A stretch of DNA of 64,000 nucleotides from Geomobilimonas luticola (GCF_018476905.1 NZ_JAHCVK010000009.1:46850-110849), one strand, 5' to 3'. Shown: positions 8,388-17,576, counted from the stretch's first letter. Made by a program: numbers and translations. Notes: generated from the sequence alone by a model not told the origin.

Positions 8388-9716
8388 ATGCAGTTCAAGA
8401 AATTCAACCTCCACCCCAACGTGACAGCCGGCGTCACTGCGGCGGGTTACGTGGAGCCCACGCCGATCCAGACCCAGGCGATTCCATCCGTCATGGAAGG
8501 GCGCGACGTCATGGGGCTTGCACAGACCGGCACCGGAAAGACGGCCGCCTTCGCGCTCCCGATCCTGCACCGCCTCATGCAGGGGGGCCGCGGCCATGTC
8601 CGCGCCCTCGTCATCGCCCCCACCCGCGAACTGGCGGAACAGATCCATGAGTCCATCGTCGCCCTGGGGAAGCAGACCCGCATCCGGAGCGTCACCGTCT
8701 ACGGCGGCGTCAACATCAATCCCCAGATCGACAAGCTGAAACGGGGCGTCGAGGTGGTCGTCGCCTGCCCCGGAAGGCTCCTGGATCACATTGGTCAGGG
8801 GACCATCGACCTTTCCCGGCTGGAGGTGCTGGTCCTGGACGAAGCGGACCAGATGTTCGACATGGGGTTTTTCCCCGACATCCGACGCATCCTCAAGCAG
8901 CTTCCCTCAAAGCGACAGACTCTCCTCTTCTCCGCCACCATGCCCGACGAGATCCGGAAGCTTGCCCACGAGGTCCTGACCGACCCGGTTACCGTCCAGG
9001 TGGGGAACACCGCCCCGCCGGTCACCGTCAGCCATGCCCTCTACCCGGTGGAGCAGCACCTCAAGACCCCGCTTCTCCTTGAACTTCTCCACCACACCGA
9101 TACCGAATCGGTCCTCATCTTCACCCGGACCAAGCACCGTGCCAAGCGGCTGGGAGAGCAACTGGAGAAGGCCGGCTACAAGGCTGCCTCGCTCCAGGGG
9201 AACCTGTCCCAGAACCGGCGCCAGGCGGCGCTCGACGGGTTCCGGGACGGCACCTTCCAGATCCTCGTCGCCACCGACATTGCCGCCCGGGGAATCGACG
9301 TTTCCCAGGTCTCCCACGTCATCAACTACGACATCCCCGATACGGCCGAGGCCTACGTTCACCGCATCGGCCGGACGGGGCGCGCGGCAAAAAGCGGCGA
9401 CGCATTCACCCTAGTGACCGGTGAAGACGGCGTGATGGTGCGCACCATCGAGCGGAAGCTCAATGCGTCCATCGAGCGTCGGACGGTGGAAGGTTTCGAC
9501 TACAAGGTGCCCGCACCACGCAAGGACACCGAATTCGCCCGCCCGCCGCGGCAACCGATGCCGGGCCGCAAACCCCAGGGAGACAAGAAAAAAAGCCCAC
9601 ACAGCGCGACCTCTCCTAAGCCGGAAGGCGCAAAGCCCCATGTAGCTGGCCGGGGGGGACAGCAGCCGGGGGCGCCATCCCGGACCCACGTCAACCGGGC
9701 GCGCCGGGGGAACTGA
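8388..9716 (+). CDS. rhlE: DEAD-box ATP-dependent RNA helicase, RhlE-like
   Basis: 442 residues; start ATG 8388 with AAGGA 7 nt upstream. All helicase motifs are present in order: Q motif region (PTPIQTQAIP), motif I AQTGTGKT (about residue 45), PTRELA, motif II DEAD (about 150), SAT, then domain 2 with ATDIAARGIDV and motif VI HRIGRTGRA. The C-terminal 70 residues are basic and Gly/Pro-rich, the usual RNA-binding tail of the RhlE/CsdA type. It unwinds structured RNA in ribosome assembly and cold response. The leader contains a terminator, so regulation by attenuation or by an upstream small RNA is plausible. It is followed by a bidirectional terminator. Confidence 0.93.
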   Translation: MQFKKFNLHPNVTAGVTAAGYVEPTPIQTQAIPSVMEGRDVMGLAQTGTGKTAAFALPILHRLMQGGRGHVRALVIAPTRELAEQIHESIVALGKQTRIRSVTVYGGVNINPQIDKLKRGVEVVVACPGRLLDHIGQGTIDLSRLEVLVLDEADQMFDMGFFPDIRRILKQLPSKRQTLLFSATMPDEIRKLAHEVLTDPVTVQVGNTAPPVTVSHALYPVEQHLKTPLLLELLHHTDTESVLIFTRTKHRAKRLGEQLEKAGYKAASLQGNLSQNRRQAALDGFRDGTFQILVATDIAARGIDVSQVSHVINYDIPDTAEAYVHRIGRTGRAAKSGDAFTLVTGEDGVMVRTIERKLNASIERRTVEGFDYKVPAPRKDTEFARPPRQPMPGRKPQGDKKKSPHSATSPKPEGAKPHVAGRGGQQPGAPSRTHVNRARRGN

Positions 9717-9761
9717 CCCGGTTCAGGAACGTCGCGTTGAATGATTCGCTGCAGACAGAAA

Positions 9762-9785
9762 AGCCCGCTTTTGGCGGGCTTTTTC
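9762..9785. terminator. Bidirectional terminator after rhlE
   Basis: AGCCCGC (9762-9768) and GCGGGCT (9774-9780) with T runs on both strands. It separates the helicase from the convergent FMN reductase gene. Confidence 0.8.
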
Positions 9786-9844
9786 GTTGGCGGGGAAAGG
9801 CGCTCATTGCAGGTATCCTTTCCTCTTCCTCCAGTCAGTACCGG

Positions 9845-10480
9845 TCAGTGAATGAAGCTGAAGAACGTTTTTGCTTCCCGTTCCGGGGGGGTGATGGTCC
9901 CTTTGCCCTGTTCCACCAGTTTCATCAGCCAGGCCATGTTCTTTCCCAGGACCCGCATGATCTGTACGCCCTCCATGTCCTGAGTCACCTCTCCCGGCAC
10001 TCTGCCGTGAATCACATTCCAGTAGTTCGACGCCGGCATCAGCATTTCGGCGTAGTTCAGGAAGTTGTTCAGCTGGTCAAAGGTCGGCAGGCCGCCGGAA
10101 CGCCGCACCGCAACCACGGCGGCTCCAACCTTGTGGCGGAGCATGCTGTCGTTGACACTGGTTACGAAGAAGGCGCGATCAAGAAACGATTTCATGGTCC
10201 CGCCGATGGCGGAGAAATGCACGGGAGAGCCCAGGATGATGCCATCCGCCCGTTTCATCTTCTGGATCCAGGCGTTCACCTCGTCACCGGGCAGCACGCA
10301 CTGCTCATTCTTGTTCTTCACGCACTGGTAACAGGCGGTGCAGCCCCGTATCGCCTTGTTGCCCACATGCACAATCTCGGTCCCGATCTCCTCACTCTCC
10401 AGTTCCGCAGTCACCATCTTCAGCGCGTGCCACGTATTTCCTTCCTTGTTCGGACTGCCGTTAAATGCTACGACGTTCAT
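9845..10480 (-). CDS. NADPH-dependent FMN reductase / flavodoxin-family protein
   Basis: 212 codons from ATG 10480, preceded by an excellent AGGAGG. The N-terminus MNVVAFNGSPNKEGNTW is the FMN phosphate-binding loop of the NADPH-dependent FMN reductase (iron-sulfur flavoprotein-like) family, and GSPVHFSAIGGTMKSFLDR is the second flavin-contacting segment. A Cys motif CTACYQC-x7-C between them (about residues 47-60) could be a metal or Fe-S site, as in iron-sulfur flavoproteins of anaerobes. It probably serves as a cytoplasmic electron carrier or reductase. It is divergent from the GNAT gene and convergent with rhlE. Confidence 0.88.
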   Translation of the reverse strand: MNVVAFNGSPNKEGNTWHALKMVTAELESEEIGTEIVHVGNKAIRGCTACYQCVKNKNEQCVLPGDEVNAWIQKMKRADGIILGSPVHFSAIGGTMKSFLDRAFFVTSVNDSMLRHKVGAAVVAVRRSGGLPTFDQLNNFLNYAEMLMPASNYWNVIHGRVPGEVTQDMEGVQIMRVLGKNMAWLMKLVEQGKGTITPPEREAKTFFSFIH

Positions 10481-10626
10481 ACGTCCTCCTTTGTCGTGGT
10501 ATTGTTCGAATACCTTTTCTTGCGACAGCATGTGCACTATCATTGCTCATAGACGACATGACGTCAATAGTCATGCGAGCCCCTGCGATTTTCAATCTGC
10601 AGCGGTACGGCGAAAGGAGACCCACT

Positions 10627-11229
10627 ATGAACGATAGCAAGGTGATCACGGAGCACCTGCTGACCGGGACTGCTATTGCGGGCGTTCTGGACGAGCTGGC
10701 GACGCTCCGTCTCCATATCTTCCAGGAGTATCCCTATCTGTATGAGGGACGTCGGGAAGACGAGCTCACGTATCTGGAGACCTATGCCAAGACACCCGAT
10801 GCCTGCGTCATTCTCGCCTGTGACAGGTCTGCCGTAATCGGGGGGGCTACCGGCATGCCGCTTGTCCACGAAGACACGCAGATACGCGGCGCCTTTGCCG
10901 ATACACCACTATCGCTTGACGAAATGTATTACGTGGGGGAGCTGCTCTTCCGCCCCACCTACCGGAATTGCGGCCTGGGCCGGAAGCTGCTGGCCCGGCT
11001 GGAAAGCCACATCCGTTCTCTCGGTGGCTACCGCACACTCACCTGCGCGACGGTCGAGCGACCCGATGCTCACCCTCTGCGCCCCCGTGACTACATCCCC
11101 ATCACACGCTTCCTCGCCCGCACCGGTTTTGTTCGCCTCCCCGGCGTGACCACGCACTTCACGTGGCGTGAGGCTGACGGTGTCAAACGGGATCACCCCA
11201 TGCAGTTCTGGCTCAAGGAGCTGAGCTGA
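10627..11229 (+). CDS. GNAT-family N-acetyltransferase
   Basis: 200 residues from ATG 10627, with AAAGGAGA 6 nt upstream; the frame is open further upstream but has no RBS there. The acetyl-CoA-binding motif A is RNCGLGRKLLARLESH (R/Q-x-x-G-x-G), preceded by the strand MYYVGELLFRP. The N-terminal motif QEYPYLYEGR is typical of a Geobacter GNAT subgroup. Substrate unknown. It is divergent from the FMN reductase and followed by a bidirectional terminator at 11265. Confidence 0.85.
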   Translation: MNDSKVITEHLLTGTAIAGVLDELATLRLHIFQEYPYLYEGRREDELTYLETYAKTPDACVILACDRSAVIGGATGMPLVHEDTQIRGAFADTPLSLDEMYYVGELLFRPTYRNCGLGRKLLARLESHIRSLGGYRTLTCATVERPDAHPLRPRDYIPITRFLARTGFVRLPGVTTHFTWREADGVKRDHPMQFWLKELS

Positions 11230-11264
11230 TTGCTGTATGCAGTGAAGCGTGGCCGAACAACATG

Positions 11265-11297
11265 AAAAGCCCCCGTGGATTCCCTGCGGGGGCTTTT
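11265..11297. terminator. Bidirectional terminator between GNAT and DUF4197 genes
   Basis: AAAAGCCCCCG pairs with CGGGGGCTTTT. The two flanking genes converge on it. Confidence 0.85.
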
Positions 11298-11323
11298 CTG
11301 TCAGTTGCGGGATAGAACCGTTC

Positions 11324-12058
11324 CTATTTCCCGAATACTTTCCGTAACAGTTCCGTGGCCCTGGCGGCAGGGTCCGTCCTGATCTTCTTCTCCTCTTCCC
11401 CCAGCATGGTGAAGAGCCCGTCCACTGCCCTGGTCGTCACGTAGTTGTCGATGTCGAACGACGTGCCGGTTACGAAGGGGAGCGCCCCGTAGTTGGCCAT
11501 CATCCCTTTGTAGGCGCGGGTCGCACCGACCTGGTTCATGCTGTCGGCAATGACTGGTTTGAAGGCGGCCTGGATTTTTGCGCCGGTTTTGCCCTTGAAA
11601 TAATCCGTTGCCGCCGTGTTTCCCCCCTGGAGGATATTCCGCGCGTCCGTAAAGGTCATCTCCTTCAGGGCGCCGACGAAATATTCCGTTGCCATGGGGG
11701 CTGCTTTTTCAGCCGCCCGGTTCATCCCCAGGACGACGTCGTCCACCTGCTGCTGATACCCCATCTTGCCGAGCAGGTCGGTGACATTGCGAATCTTTTC
11801 CGGCATGAGGATTTTTATCGCCTGGTTGCCGAAGTAGCCGTCGGTCTGCGCCACGGCCTTTACTGCCCGGTCGGTGCCGGTGGAAAGCGCCTCCTTGAGT
11901 CCCTTGACGATCGTTGCATCATCGAGACCGGTCTGCTGTGCGGACGGAACGGACGGGATACCGAGTTCCCTGGACAGATCGTCCAGGAATCCCGCCTGGC
12001 AGCCGGTGCTGATCAGCAGAGACAGTGCAATTATGAGCGGAAAAGGATGTTTTTTCAT
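11324..12058 (-). CDS. DUF4197 lipoprotein
   Basis: 244 residues from ATG 12058 (AAGGAG upstream). The start [20 protein letters not shown] is a lipoprotein signal with lipobox STGC. The mature part matches the DUF4197 family: [22 protein letters not shown], then [15 protein letters not shown], then a helical repeat ending in [26 protein letters not shown]. The family is exported and all-helical, of unknown function. It stands alone, with a terminator behind it. Confidence 0.88.
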   Translation of the reverse strand: MKKHPFPLIIALSLLISTGCQAGFLDDLSRELGIPSVPSAQQTGLDDATIVKGLKEALSTGTDRAVKAVAQTDGYFGNQAIKILMPEKIRNVTDLLGKMGYQQQVDDVVLGMNRAAEKAAPMATEYFVGALKEMTFTDARNILQGGNTAATDYFKGKTGAKIQAAFKPVIADSMNQVGATRAYKGMMANYGALPFVTGTSFDIDNYVTTRAVDGLFTMLGEEEKKIRTDPAARATELLRKVFGK

Positions 12059-12204
12059 GGTGTTCTCCTTATGGTGACAGAAAGTGCCATTCCGTACAGA
12101 ATTGTCACTGTCATAGTATGGATCAGGCGGGACGATTTGCAAGGAAGGAAGTGAAGGACAGCCAACGCAAGGTGTGGAGGGGCAGATAATGTGGCGGTGA
12201 TTGG

Positions 12205-13320
12205 CTAAAGATGCCCGGCAGACCTGTCGAAGAGCGCATCCAGTGTGTCGAAATCGAATGCCGTGTCGGCCAGGTTTTGCACGAGGGTGATTTTTTCCGT
12301 GTCCTCCGCGGTCAGCTTGGAGACGTCCTCGGTGATGAGCCGGTGAAGTTCCGCGGTGGTATGGCTCTGGGTGCGCAGGTAGGGGATGTTGCTCCGGTCG
12401 AGTATCTGCTGGGTAATGTTTCCGACCGGGATGATCCCCGGGATGACCAGCCCGACGATCTTTTTCCGGTATTCGGGGATGTGATAGAGGTTTGCCAGGG
12501 TGACCAGCAGTTCGTCGCGGCTGCTGGTGACGATGAGGAGCGACGAGTCCTTCAGGAGCTCGGCGACCCTCTGGGTGGATGCGGCTCCGATCTGGACATG
12601 GTTGATGATCCGTCGGGCATCATGGGTATTGCCGTGAAGGGGGAGGTCGAGGAGCACGGAGACCCGGTGGAGTGTGGGGTTGGCCAGGATGGGCTGGTAA
12701 TCGAATCCGGACAGGACCTGGAACGGTTCAGGGGCAAAAGCCCGGCGCAGGTAGTCGAGTGTCCGTTCGCGTTTTTCGGGAATCAGTTTGTTCGCCAGGA
12801 TAGCGCGGACTTCAACCCCTTCCTTTTCGAAGAGGGCCAGGTTCGCATGGACGGAGTCCACCACGTTGCCGATGCCGCCACCGGTCACCATCAGCACCGG
12901 TGCATCGAGCATCCGGGCGATACGGGCATTGGACATGCCGATGACCGATCCGACCCCCACGTGTCCCGACCCCTCGATGATGAGAAAGTCGCATGTTTTC
13001 TCCAGTTCGGCGCAGGCGGCCAGTATTCGCCGTTGCAGTTCATCGGCCGGCAGTTCGCCGTCGATGGCCTTTCTGGTGGAGTCCGGGTGCAGGACCACCG
13101 GAGACATGAGGGGCAGATCCTTCGCCAGTCCGAACACCTGGGCCATGAGCGCAGCATCCTTGTCGACTTCGATACCGTTCATCACAGCCGGCTTGGGGCC
13201 CAGAGGCTTGATGAAGCCCAGACGGTCATATTTTTTCCGGGCCAGGTGCAACAGAAAAAGGCTTGTCGTCGTTTTGCCGATGTTCTGGCCGGTCGCGGCA
13301 ATGAAAATCTTTCGGGTCAT
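12205..13320 (-). CDS. Phosphotransacetylase-family ATPase (BioD-like AAA_26 plus DRTGG domain)
   Basis: 371 residues. The N-terminal half is a dethiobiotin-synthetase-like P-loop NTPase: FIAATGQNIGKTTTSLFLL holds the Walker A variant, and LIIEGSGHVGVGSV is the strand after Walker B. The C-terminal half, from about residue 210, looks like a DRTGG domain, the regulatory module found in phosphate acetyltransferases and CBS-DRTGG proteins. The catalytic PTA_PTB domain of a full phosphotransacetylase is absent, so the common name is misleading and the reaction is unknown. RBS AGGCGG lies 5 nt upstream of the ATG. Monocistronic. Confidence 0.82.
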   Translation of the reverse strand: MTRKIFIAATGQNIGKTTTSLFLLHLARKKYDRLGFIKPLGPKPAVMNGIEVDKDAALMAQVFGLAKDLPLMSPVVLHPDSTRKAIDGELPADELQRRILAACAELEKTCDFLIIEGSGHVGVGSVIGMSNARIARMLDAPVLMVTGGGIGNVVDSVHANLALFEKEGVEVRAILANKLIPEKRERTLDYLRRAFAPEPFQVLSGFDYQPILANPTLHRVSVLLDLPLHGNTHDARRIINHVQIGAASTQRVAELLKDSSLLIVTSSRDELLVTLANLYHIPEYRKKIVGLVIPGIIPVGNITQQILDRSNIPYLRTQSHTTAELHRLITEDVSKLTAEDTEKITLVQNLADTAFDFDTLDALFDRSAGHL

Positions 13321-13607
13321 GGAATCCGCCTGTTAGCGAGAACTTTTCATCCCTTGCGAAGGTTGTGGCGTCTTTCTACTGTAAAAACGTTGTTATGAAA
13401 AAAGGCACGAATTTTGCTTTAAATGCTGGCGTTGAGCCAGTGGCTCTTCGATAACGCCAGAATTCGGTTGTTAACTGGATTGTGATTGGCAGTGGTGCAT
13501 GGCACCCTGGACTTTTTTCTGATAAGTTTACTAAACAGGTTTGATTATACAACCAACAGACTAGGAATGTCTCCCATGGATGAATCCCATGAATATTCAA
13601 GGAAAAT

Positions 13608-14120
13608 ATGATGGTATGTGACGGAAAAGAATTCCTCTGCCATGCAAGACCAATGACCGCCAGAGCACGGGATGTCTCTCCACTTGGCAGTCGCGGATTT
13701 ACGTTGATCGAACTTATCATTGTCGTTGCAATTGTAGGTATCCTCGCTACGATTGCCATGCCTTTGTATGGTCAGGTCAGGGAAAAGGCTAGGGTGTATC
13801 GTGCTGTAGCGGAGATACGCAACCTGGAAACGGAAATCCTCGCCCATTTCACGGAAAAGGGAGTTCTTCCCGTTTCGCTGAACGACATTGGACGGGGCAG
13901 TCTCCTCGACCCATGGGATCATCCGTACGAATATCGGCAGGTTGCCACTGCTGGCGCACTGCTGCGTAAACGCTTTGGCATGGCTCTGAACACGGAGTTT
14001 GACCTTTACAGCAAAGGCAACGATGGGGCGAGTGCCGCACTCATTTCCGATCCATCCAGTGCAGATGATGTTGTCCTTGCCAACGATGGTGGTTTTATCG
14101 GTCTGGCAGAAACTTACTGA
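13608..14120 (+). CDS. Type II secretion GspG-like pseudopilin / type IV pilin-like protein
   Basis: 170 residues. An unusually long, cysteine-containing leader of about 29 residues precedes the prepilin peptidase site RG^FTLIELI; Glu+5 and the hydrophobic helix (IIVVAIVGILATIAMP) are intact. The C-terminal half has LDPWDHPYEY and LYSKGNDG, as in major pseudopilins of the GspG class. AAGGAA stands before two adjacent ATGs (13608 and 13611); an internal ATG at 13653 would give a leader of 14 residues, closer to the norm, but lacks an RBS. No secretion or pilus genes adjoin it, so it is an orphan. Local GC is lower than in the neighbours. Confidence 0.82.
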   Translation: MMVCDGKEFLCHARPMTARARDVSPLGSRGFTLIELIIVVAIVGILATIAMPLYGQVREKARVYRAVAEIRNLETEILAHFTEKGVLPVSLNDIGRGSLLDPWDHPYEYRQVATAGALLRKRFGMALNTEFDLYSKGNDGASAALISDPSSADDVVLANDGGFIGLAETY

Positions 14121-14283
14121 GGAAGTTCTTGCGTTGCGTAGTTTGTCATGTATGTGACATTTTTTGTCGTAGAAATTTGGTACGCTGTGTAACAGCGACC
14201 TAAGAACGCCTGTGTCTGGATGGGCGAGAGAATCGAGTGGTAATCGCTCCATCATCACCCCCTAGTGAGAAGGTGACTAAAAT

Positions 14284-15216
14284 ATGAAGTGCATCTGCCC
14301 GAAATGCCACGCAAAGATACAGGTAGTTTTGCCCCAAGTCCCTGAAGAGGGGACCACCTCCACATGTACGGAATGCAAGGGTCGTTTCCTGGTATATCAG
14401 GAATCTTTTGGCGCGAGGGCATTACGGAAAACGGGTGAAATTTCCTGCGTCCAGTGTGGTAATGAACTTGGCCCCTCCATCAGTTGTGCCCACTGCGGAG
14501 CCCTGTTTCCCGAATATTATGTTGTGCAGTCCGGTCTCAAGCGGACAGTCAGAAAAACGGCTACCATCAAAGAGGATGGTTCTTCTCTCCGACCGGCTAA
14601 AGCGAAGAGCACGTTACCTCTGCCAGGGCAAAAATCGTCACCTGCAGTAGTGCAACCACTTGAAAAATCTCCGAAACTTTTCCTGATGATAGTGGGCGTC
14701 ATTGCCCTTCTTGCTCTGATGGTGGGGGGGGGGACGGTTTACAATAACAGGCAAAAGGAACAAAAATTCGCGAAAAATTACGTCGTGGCACTTTATGGTA
14801 TAAAATCGGGGTCCGATATGAGCCTCGCGAAGTGTGCGAAGCTTTCTGCCGATTGGAAAGCCAAACTGGATGGAGGGCTAAATTTCACTCCCCGTATCAG
14901 CCCGGAAGATGAGTCTGATATCGATACCGTGAAGAATGAAATTGATGCAGTGATGCAGAAACTGACTCAGCCACCGCGGAAGTATACCGCTGCCAACGAA
15001 AAACTGAATAACCTTTACGGCGTCTACACCAGGATGAATGCCAACGCCATGGCTCCTTCCTCCTCCTGGTCGAACTTCAACGATTCAACAAATAAACTGG
15101 AGAATGATTTCAATGCGGCGGCACAGGATCTCAAGTCAAATTTGCCGGAAGGACTAAAGGAAGAAGTACGAAACGTTGTGACGAGGTATAAGAGCCTTAA
15201 ATTCATAATCGAATAA
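14284..15216 (+). CDS. Zinc-ribbon membrane protein of unknown function
   Basis: 310 residues. The N-terminal MKCICPKC ... CTECKGRF is an MJ0042-type zinc ribbon, and a second ribbon (CVQCGNEL ... CAHCGALFPEYY) follows at about residues 56-75. A linker leads to one transmembrane helix (about 137-157, LMIVGVIALLALMVGGG). The C-terminal 150 residues are helical, predicted coiled, with no recognised domain. GAGAAGG serves as RBS. The topology suggests cytoplasmic zinc ribbons and an exported helical domain. It follows the orphan pseudopilin by 163 nt; whether they work together is not shown. Confidence 0.7.
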   Translation: MKCICPKCHAKIQVVLPQVPEEGTTSTCTECKGRFLVYQESFGARALRKTGEISCVQCGNELGPSISCAHCGALFPEYYVVQSGLKRTVRKTATIKEDGSSLRPAKAKSTLPLPGQKSSPAVVQPLEKSPKLFLMIVGVIALLALMVGGGTVYNNRQKEQKFAKNYVVALYGIKSGSDMSLAKCAKLSADWKAKLDGGLNFTPRISPEDESDIDTVKNEIDAVMQKLTQPPRKYTAANEKLNNLYGVYTRMNANAMAPSSSWSNFNDSTNKLENDFNAAAQDLKSNLPEGLKEEVRNVVTRYKSLKFIIE

Positions 15217-15242
15217 CAGGGGGCTTGTCGAAGCAATTAAAA

Positions 15243-15280
15243 GGGGGGCTTGTCGCTCAATAGAGCGGCAAGCCCCTTTG
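15243..15280. terminator. Bidirectional terminator
   Basis: GGGGCTTGTCGC (15245-15256) pairs with GCGGCAAGCCCC (15265-15276) with one G-U, and T runs lie at both sides. It separates the convergent zinc-ribbon and secreted-protein genes. Confidence 0.8.
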
Positions 15281-15303
15281 TGTTTTGCACGGTCTGTGCA
15301 CGG

Positions 15304-15759
15304 CTACTTGTTGTGCCCTCTCCCCTTACCCTTGCCGGGACCATAGCCTGCCGGTCCGGCGGGACTGTTCGCCGGTTGGCCGCTCAGGACGAAATCACCC
15401 CGTTTGAGAGCATGGAATTCCCGCGATCCCGGCTTTATCCCCAGGCTTTTGGCGATCACGCCCCAACCTTTTCCCTGTTTGGACTGATAGACCTGCATGA
15501 CCCTGTCGGGAGGGACGTTTGCCATCTGGCCCAATTGGTAGATCATGAAGGCGTCGGCTGGGTCTTTTACCGTGCCGATGACGGTGTTTACCTGGGCGCC
15601 GGGAATCCCGAACTGGGCACTGATCCGGCCGGCGAAACCGGAAAGGTCGGCCCTCGCCTGGATATTGAGGTTGGAGAGGAAACCGTCGAGTCCACCCGCT
15701 CCTGCTGCCGCGCCAGTGAAAGCCAGGACAGCCAGTGCTGCAAGAAGGAATTTTTTCAT
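15304..15759 (-). CDS. Exported protein of unknown function, Gly/Lys-rich tail
   Basis: 151 residues from ATG 15759 (AAGGAG 6 nt upstream). The N-terminus MKKFLLAALAVLAFTGAAAGA is a type I signal peptide. The mature part is helical with VMQVYQSKQGKGWGVIAKSLGIKPGS, a motif I have seen in short exported proteins of Geobacter, and ends in a Gly-Pro-Lys-rich low-complexity tail (GYGPGKGKGRGHNK). Function unknown. Probably periplasmic. Confidence 0.75.
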   Translation of the reverse strand: MKKFLLAALAVLAFTGAAAGAGGLDGFLSNLNIQARADLSGFAGRISAQFGIPGAQVNTVIGTVKDPADAFMIYQLGQMANVPPDRVMQVYQSKQGKGWGVIAKSLGIKPGSREFHALKRGDFVLSGQPANSPAGPAGYGPGKGKGRGHNK

Positions 15760-15990
15760 CCTCTTCTCCTTATGAAAGTGGTTATGGCGAGAAGCCACGT
15801 TGGTTAAAAAAGAGTAGGGGAGTAAACGGGGAGAGTCAAGGAGAAAAATCGTGAAGTGTGGCGGCTCCCGCTCTGACGGACATACCCCTGCCCCGTGCCG
15901 CCGAGGAATTGAAAAGGAAAACTGTTTTCAAAAACTGCGGACTTCTGGTATGATGTAACCAGGAAAGATGAAAGAGAGGGGGTTCGTACC

Positions 15991-16188
15991 ATGAGGACCA
16001 GTGATTATGACAGGGTATGCTACCTGACCGAGCAGAGGGACGAACGGATTCCTTTGAGAAACCTGCGTACCGGGCAGGTCGGTTATAGTTTCGGATGTAC
16101 CCATGAAGGGGCGACTGTCCAGGTGAAGCTCGAGAGTGGTGAGCTGGATTCGTGGGGGATGGATGAGTGCAGTGAAGTGACCCACTGA
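15991..16188 (+). CDS. Small conserved protein, unknown function
   Basis: 65 residues, with AGAGGGGG 8 nt before the ATG. The sequence is acidic and soluble with a central TGQVGYSFGCTHEGATVQV strand region and a C-terminal LDSWGMDECSEV. The strong RBS and the ORF-like codon use support a real gene. The short beta-rich body could be a single SH3-like or cold-shock-like barrel, but I do not recognise it. Confidence 0.6.
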   Translation: MRTSDYDRVCYLTEQRDERIPLRNLRTGQVGYSFGCTHEGATVQVKLESGELDSWGMDECSEVTH

Positions 16189-16250
16189 CGGGTGGTGTGG
16201 AAGCGAAGAAAAGGGGGGAGGGGCCGGTGCGGACTCTCCCCCTCTCATGT

Positions 16251-17480
16251 TCAGAGCATGAGGATCTTGTCCCGGAATATCAGTATCTCCAGGGCCAGGG
16301 TCGCCTTGGTCAGGAGTTTCTGCAGGTCGGGGACCATGGCGCTCAGGTCTTCCGCTCCCTCGGCATAGACGATGTTGACCAGCCGTCCTCCGATGAGGAG
16401 CGGCATGAGGAGTACTGCCGCCGGCTGGCCACCGCCGAGGGCATCGTTGAGCAGGTGATTGAGGGGGGTCTCCTGCAGCGGCCCGAGGTAAACGCCTGCA
16501 CTGTCGGCGACGGTCTTCAGGACGGACGGCTCAGTGAGGGGGAAATGCAGCTTGTCGAGTCCGGTGATGGTCATCTGCCGGTCAAACCCCTTCCAGAAGA
16601 TGGCCGTATGGTTCTTGACCCTGAAGAGCGCTACCCGTTTCAGCTTGCTCCCCAGTTCGGTCATCAGCAGATCGGCGATATCCTCGCTGCTTTCGGCATA
16701 GGCAAGACCCCGGGAAACCGCATCCGGCTCGAACCGGCGGATCTGTTCCGACCATGTGCCATCCTCGACTATTTCAAGATCTTCCAGAAACTCTTCCGGC
16801 TGCTCTTGCGGGTGCTCCTGTTCCATCTCCTGTGATGAGGGGGGTGGAGTCACGGGTGGCAGCGGTGCTTGCTCCGTCTCCGGCTGCGTCGCCGGTTCCG
16901 GTGCGGCAGGTACCGGCTTCTGAACCGGCTCCGCCGGGAGAGGGGGGACTGGCGGAGGGACGATTGGGAGCGGCTGTGTCGGTTGGGCCGCGGCAGCCGC
17001 CAGTTTCTTCGCTTCGATGATTTCAATGATGTGCTGATAGCGGGGGGGCATGTCCGCCTGGTAATACTTGCTGAGAGCCTGGGCGAGTCTGACCTCGGGG
17101 GTAATGAGGGGGCGGATGATAAAACCGGTGATGAAGCCGATCTCGTCGATGGCCTTCAGGTCCGCCGGATCGGACATGACCAGGCTGAGCCGTTTTTTTT
17201 CGAGTTTAAGGGGGATGACGCCATATTTGACGGCCAGGTCCCGGGGGAGCAGGTCGATGGTTTCCTGGGGGATGGTCAGGAGCTGCTTGGGGGATACGTA
17301 GGGAACCGAGAGTTTGTTGCTCAGAAAACGGGCCAGTTCCTCCTCGCTGATGTACCCCAGTTCGATGAGGCTGGTTCCGATCTTGCCACCGAAGATGACG
17401 CGGTTTTTCAGGGCGTCGTCAAATTGAACACGGGTTATGAGACCGGCGTTGAGCAGCATGTCGAGCAGCGTGATTGCCAC
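16251..17480 (-). CDS. MshEN/GspE N-terminal domain protein without ATPase
   Basis: About 409 residues from GTG 17480, chosen because AAGGAGG sits 6 nt before it; the seven codons further upstream would contain that RBS. Residues 1-130 form a GspE/MshE N-terminal domain with both half-motifs (LLDMLLNAGLITRVQFDDAL and KIGTSLIELGYISEEELARF). In MshE these half-motifs bind cyclic di-GMP. A Pro/Glu/Gln-rich linker (about 165-225) follows, then a C-terminal alpha/beta domain of about 170 residues that may be GAF-like. There is no Walker A or B motif, so it is not a secretion ATPase. It is probably a stand-alone c-di-GMP-responsive adaptor. Confidence 0.75.
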   Translation of the reverse strand: MAITLLDMLLNAGLITRVQFDDALKNRVIFGGKIGTSLIELGYISEEELARFLSNKLSVPYVSPKQLLTIPQETIDLLPRDLAVKYGVIPLKLEKKRLSLVMSDPADLKAIDEIGFITGFIIRPLITPEVRLAQALSKYYQADMPPRYQHIIEIIEAKKLAAAAAQPTQPLPIVPPPVPPLPAEPVQKPVPAAPEPATQPETEQAPLPPVTPPPSSQEMEQEHPQEQPEEFLEDLEIVEDGTWSEQIRRFEPDAVSRGLAYAESSEDIADLLMTELGSKLKRVALFRVKNHTAIFWKGFDRQMTITGLDKLHFPLTEPSVLKTVADSAGVYLGPLQETPLNHLLNDALGGGQPAAVLLMPLLIGGRLVNIVYAEGAEDLSAMVPDLQKLLTKATLALEILIFRDKILML

Positions 17481-17576
17481 GTTGTGCCTCCTTGGGGTCA
17501 CGGATGTGCGAACGGGCCTACTATACCATAAATCCGATGAATTGACACCGTTGTTGCGGCAGTTTCCTTGCCACTT

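Noticed and set aside
14121..14283. A cyclic-di-GMP (GEMM) riboswitch in front of the zinc-ribbon gene
   Set aside because: The conserved GEMM core and tetraloop-receptor pattern could not be found; only a weak hairpin with T's after the pilin gene is seen.
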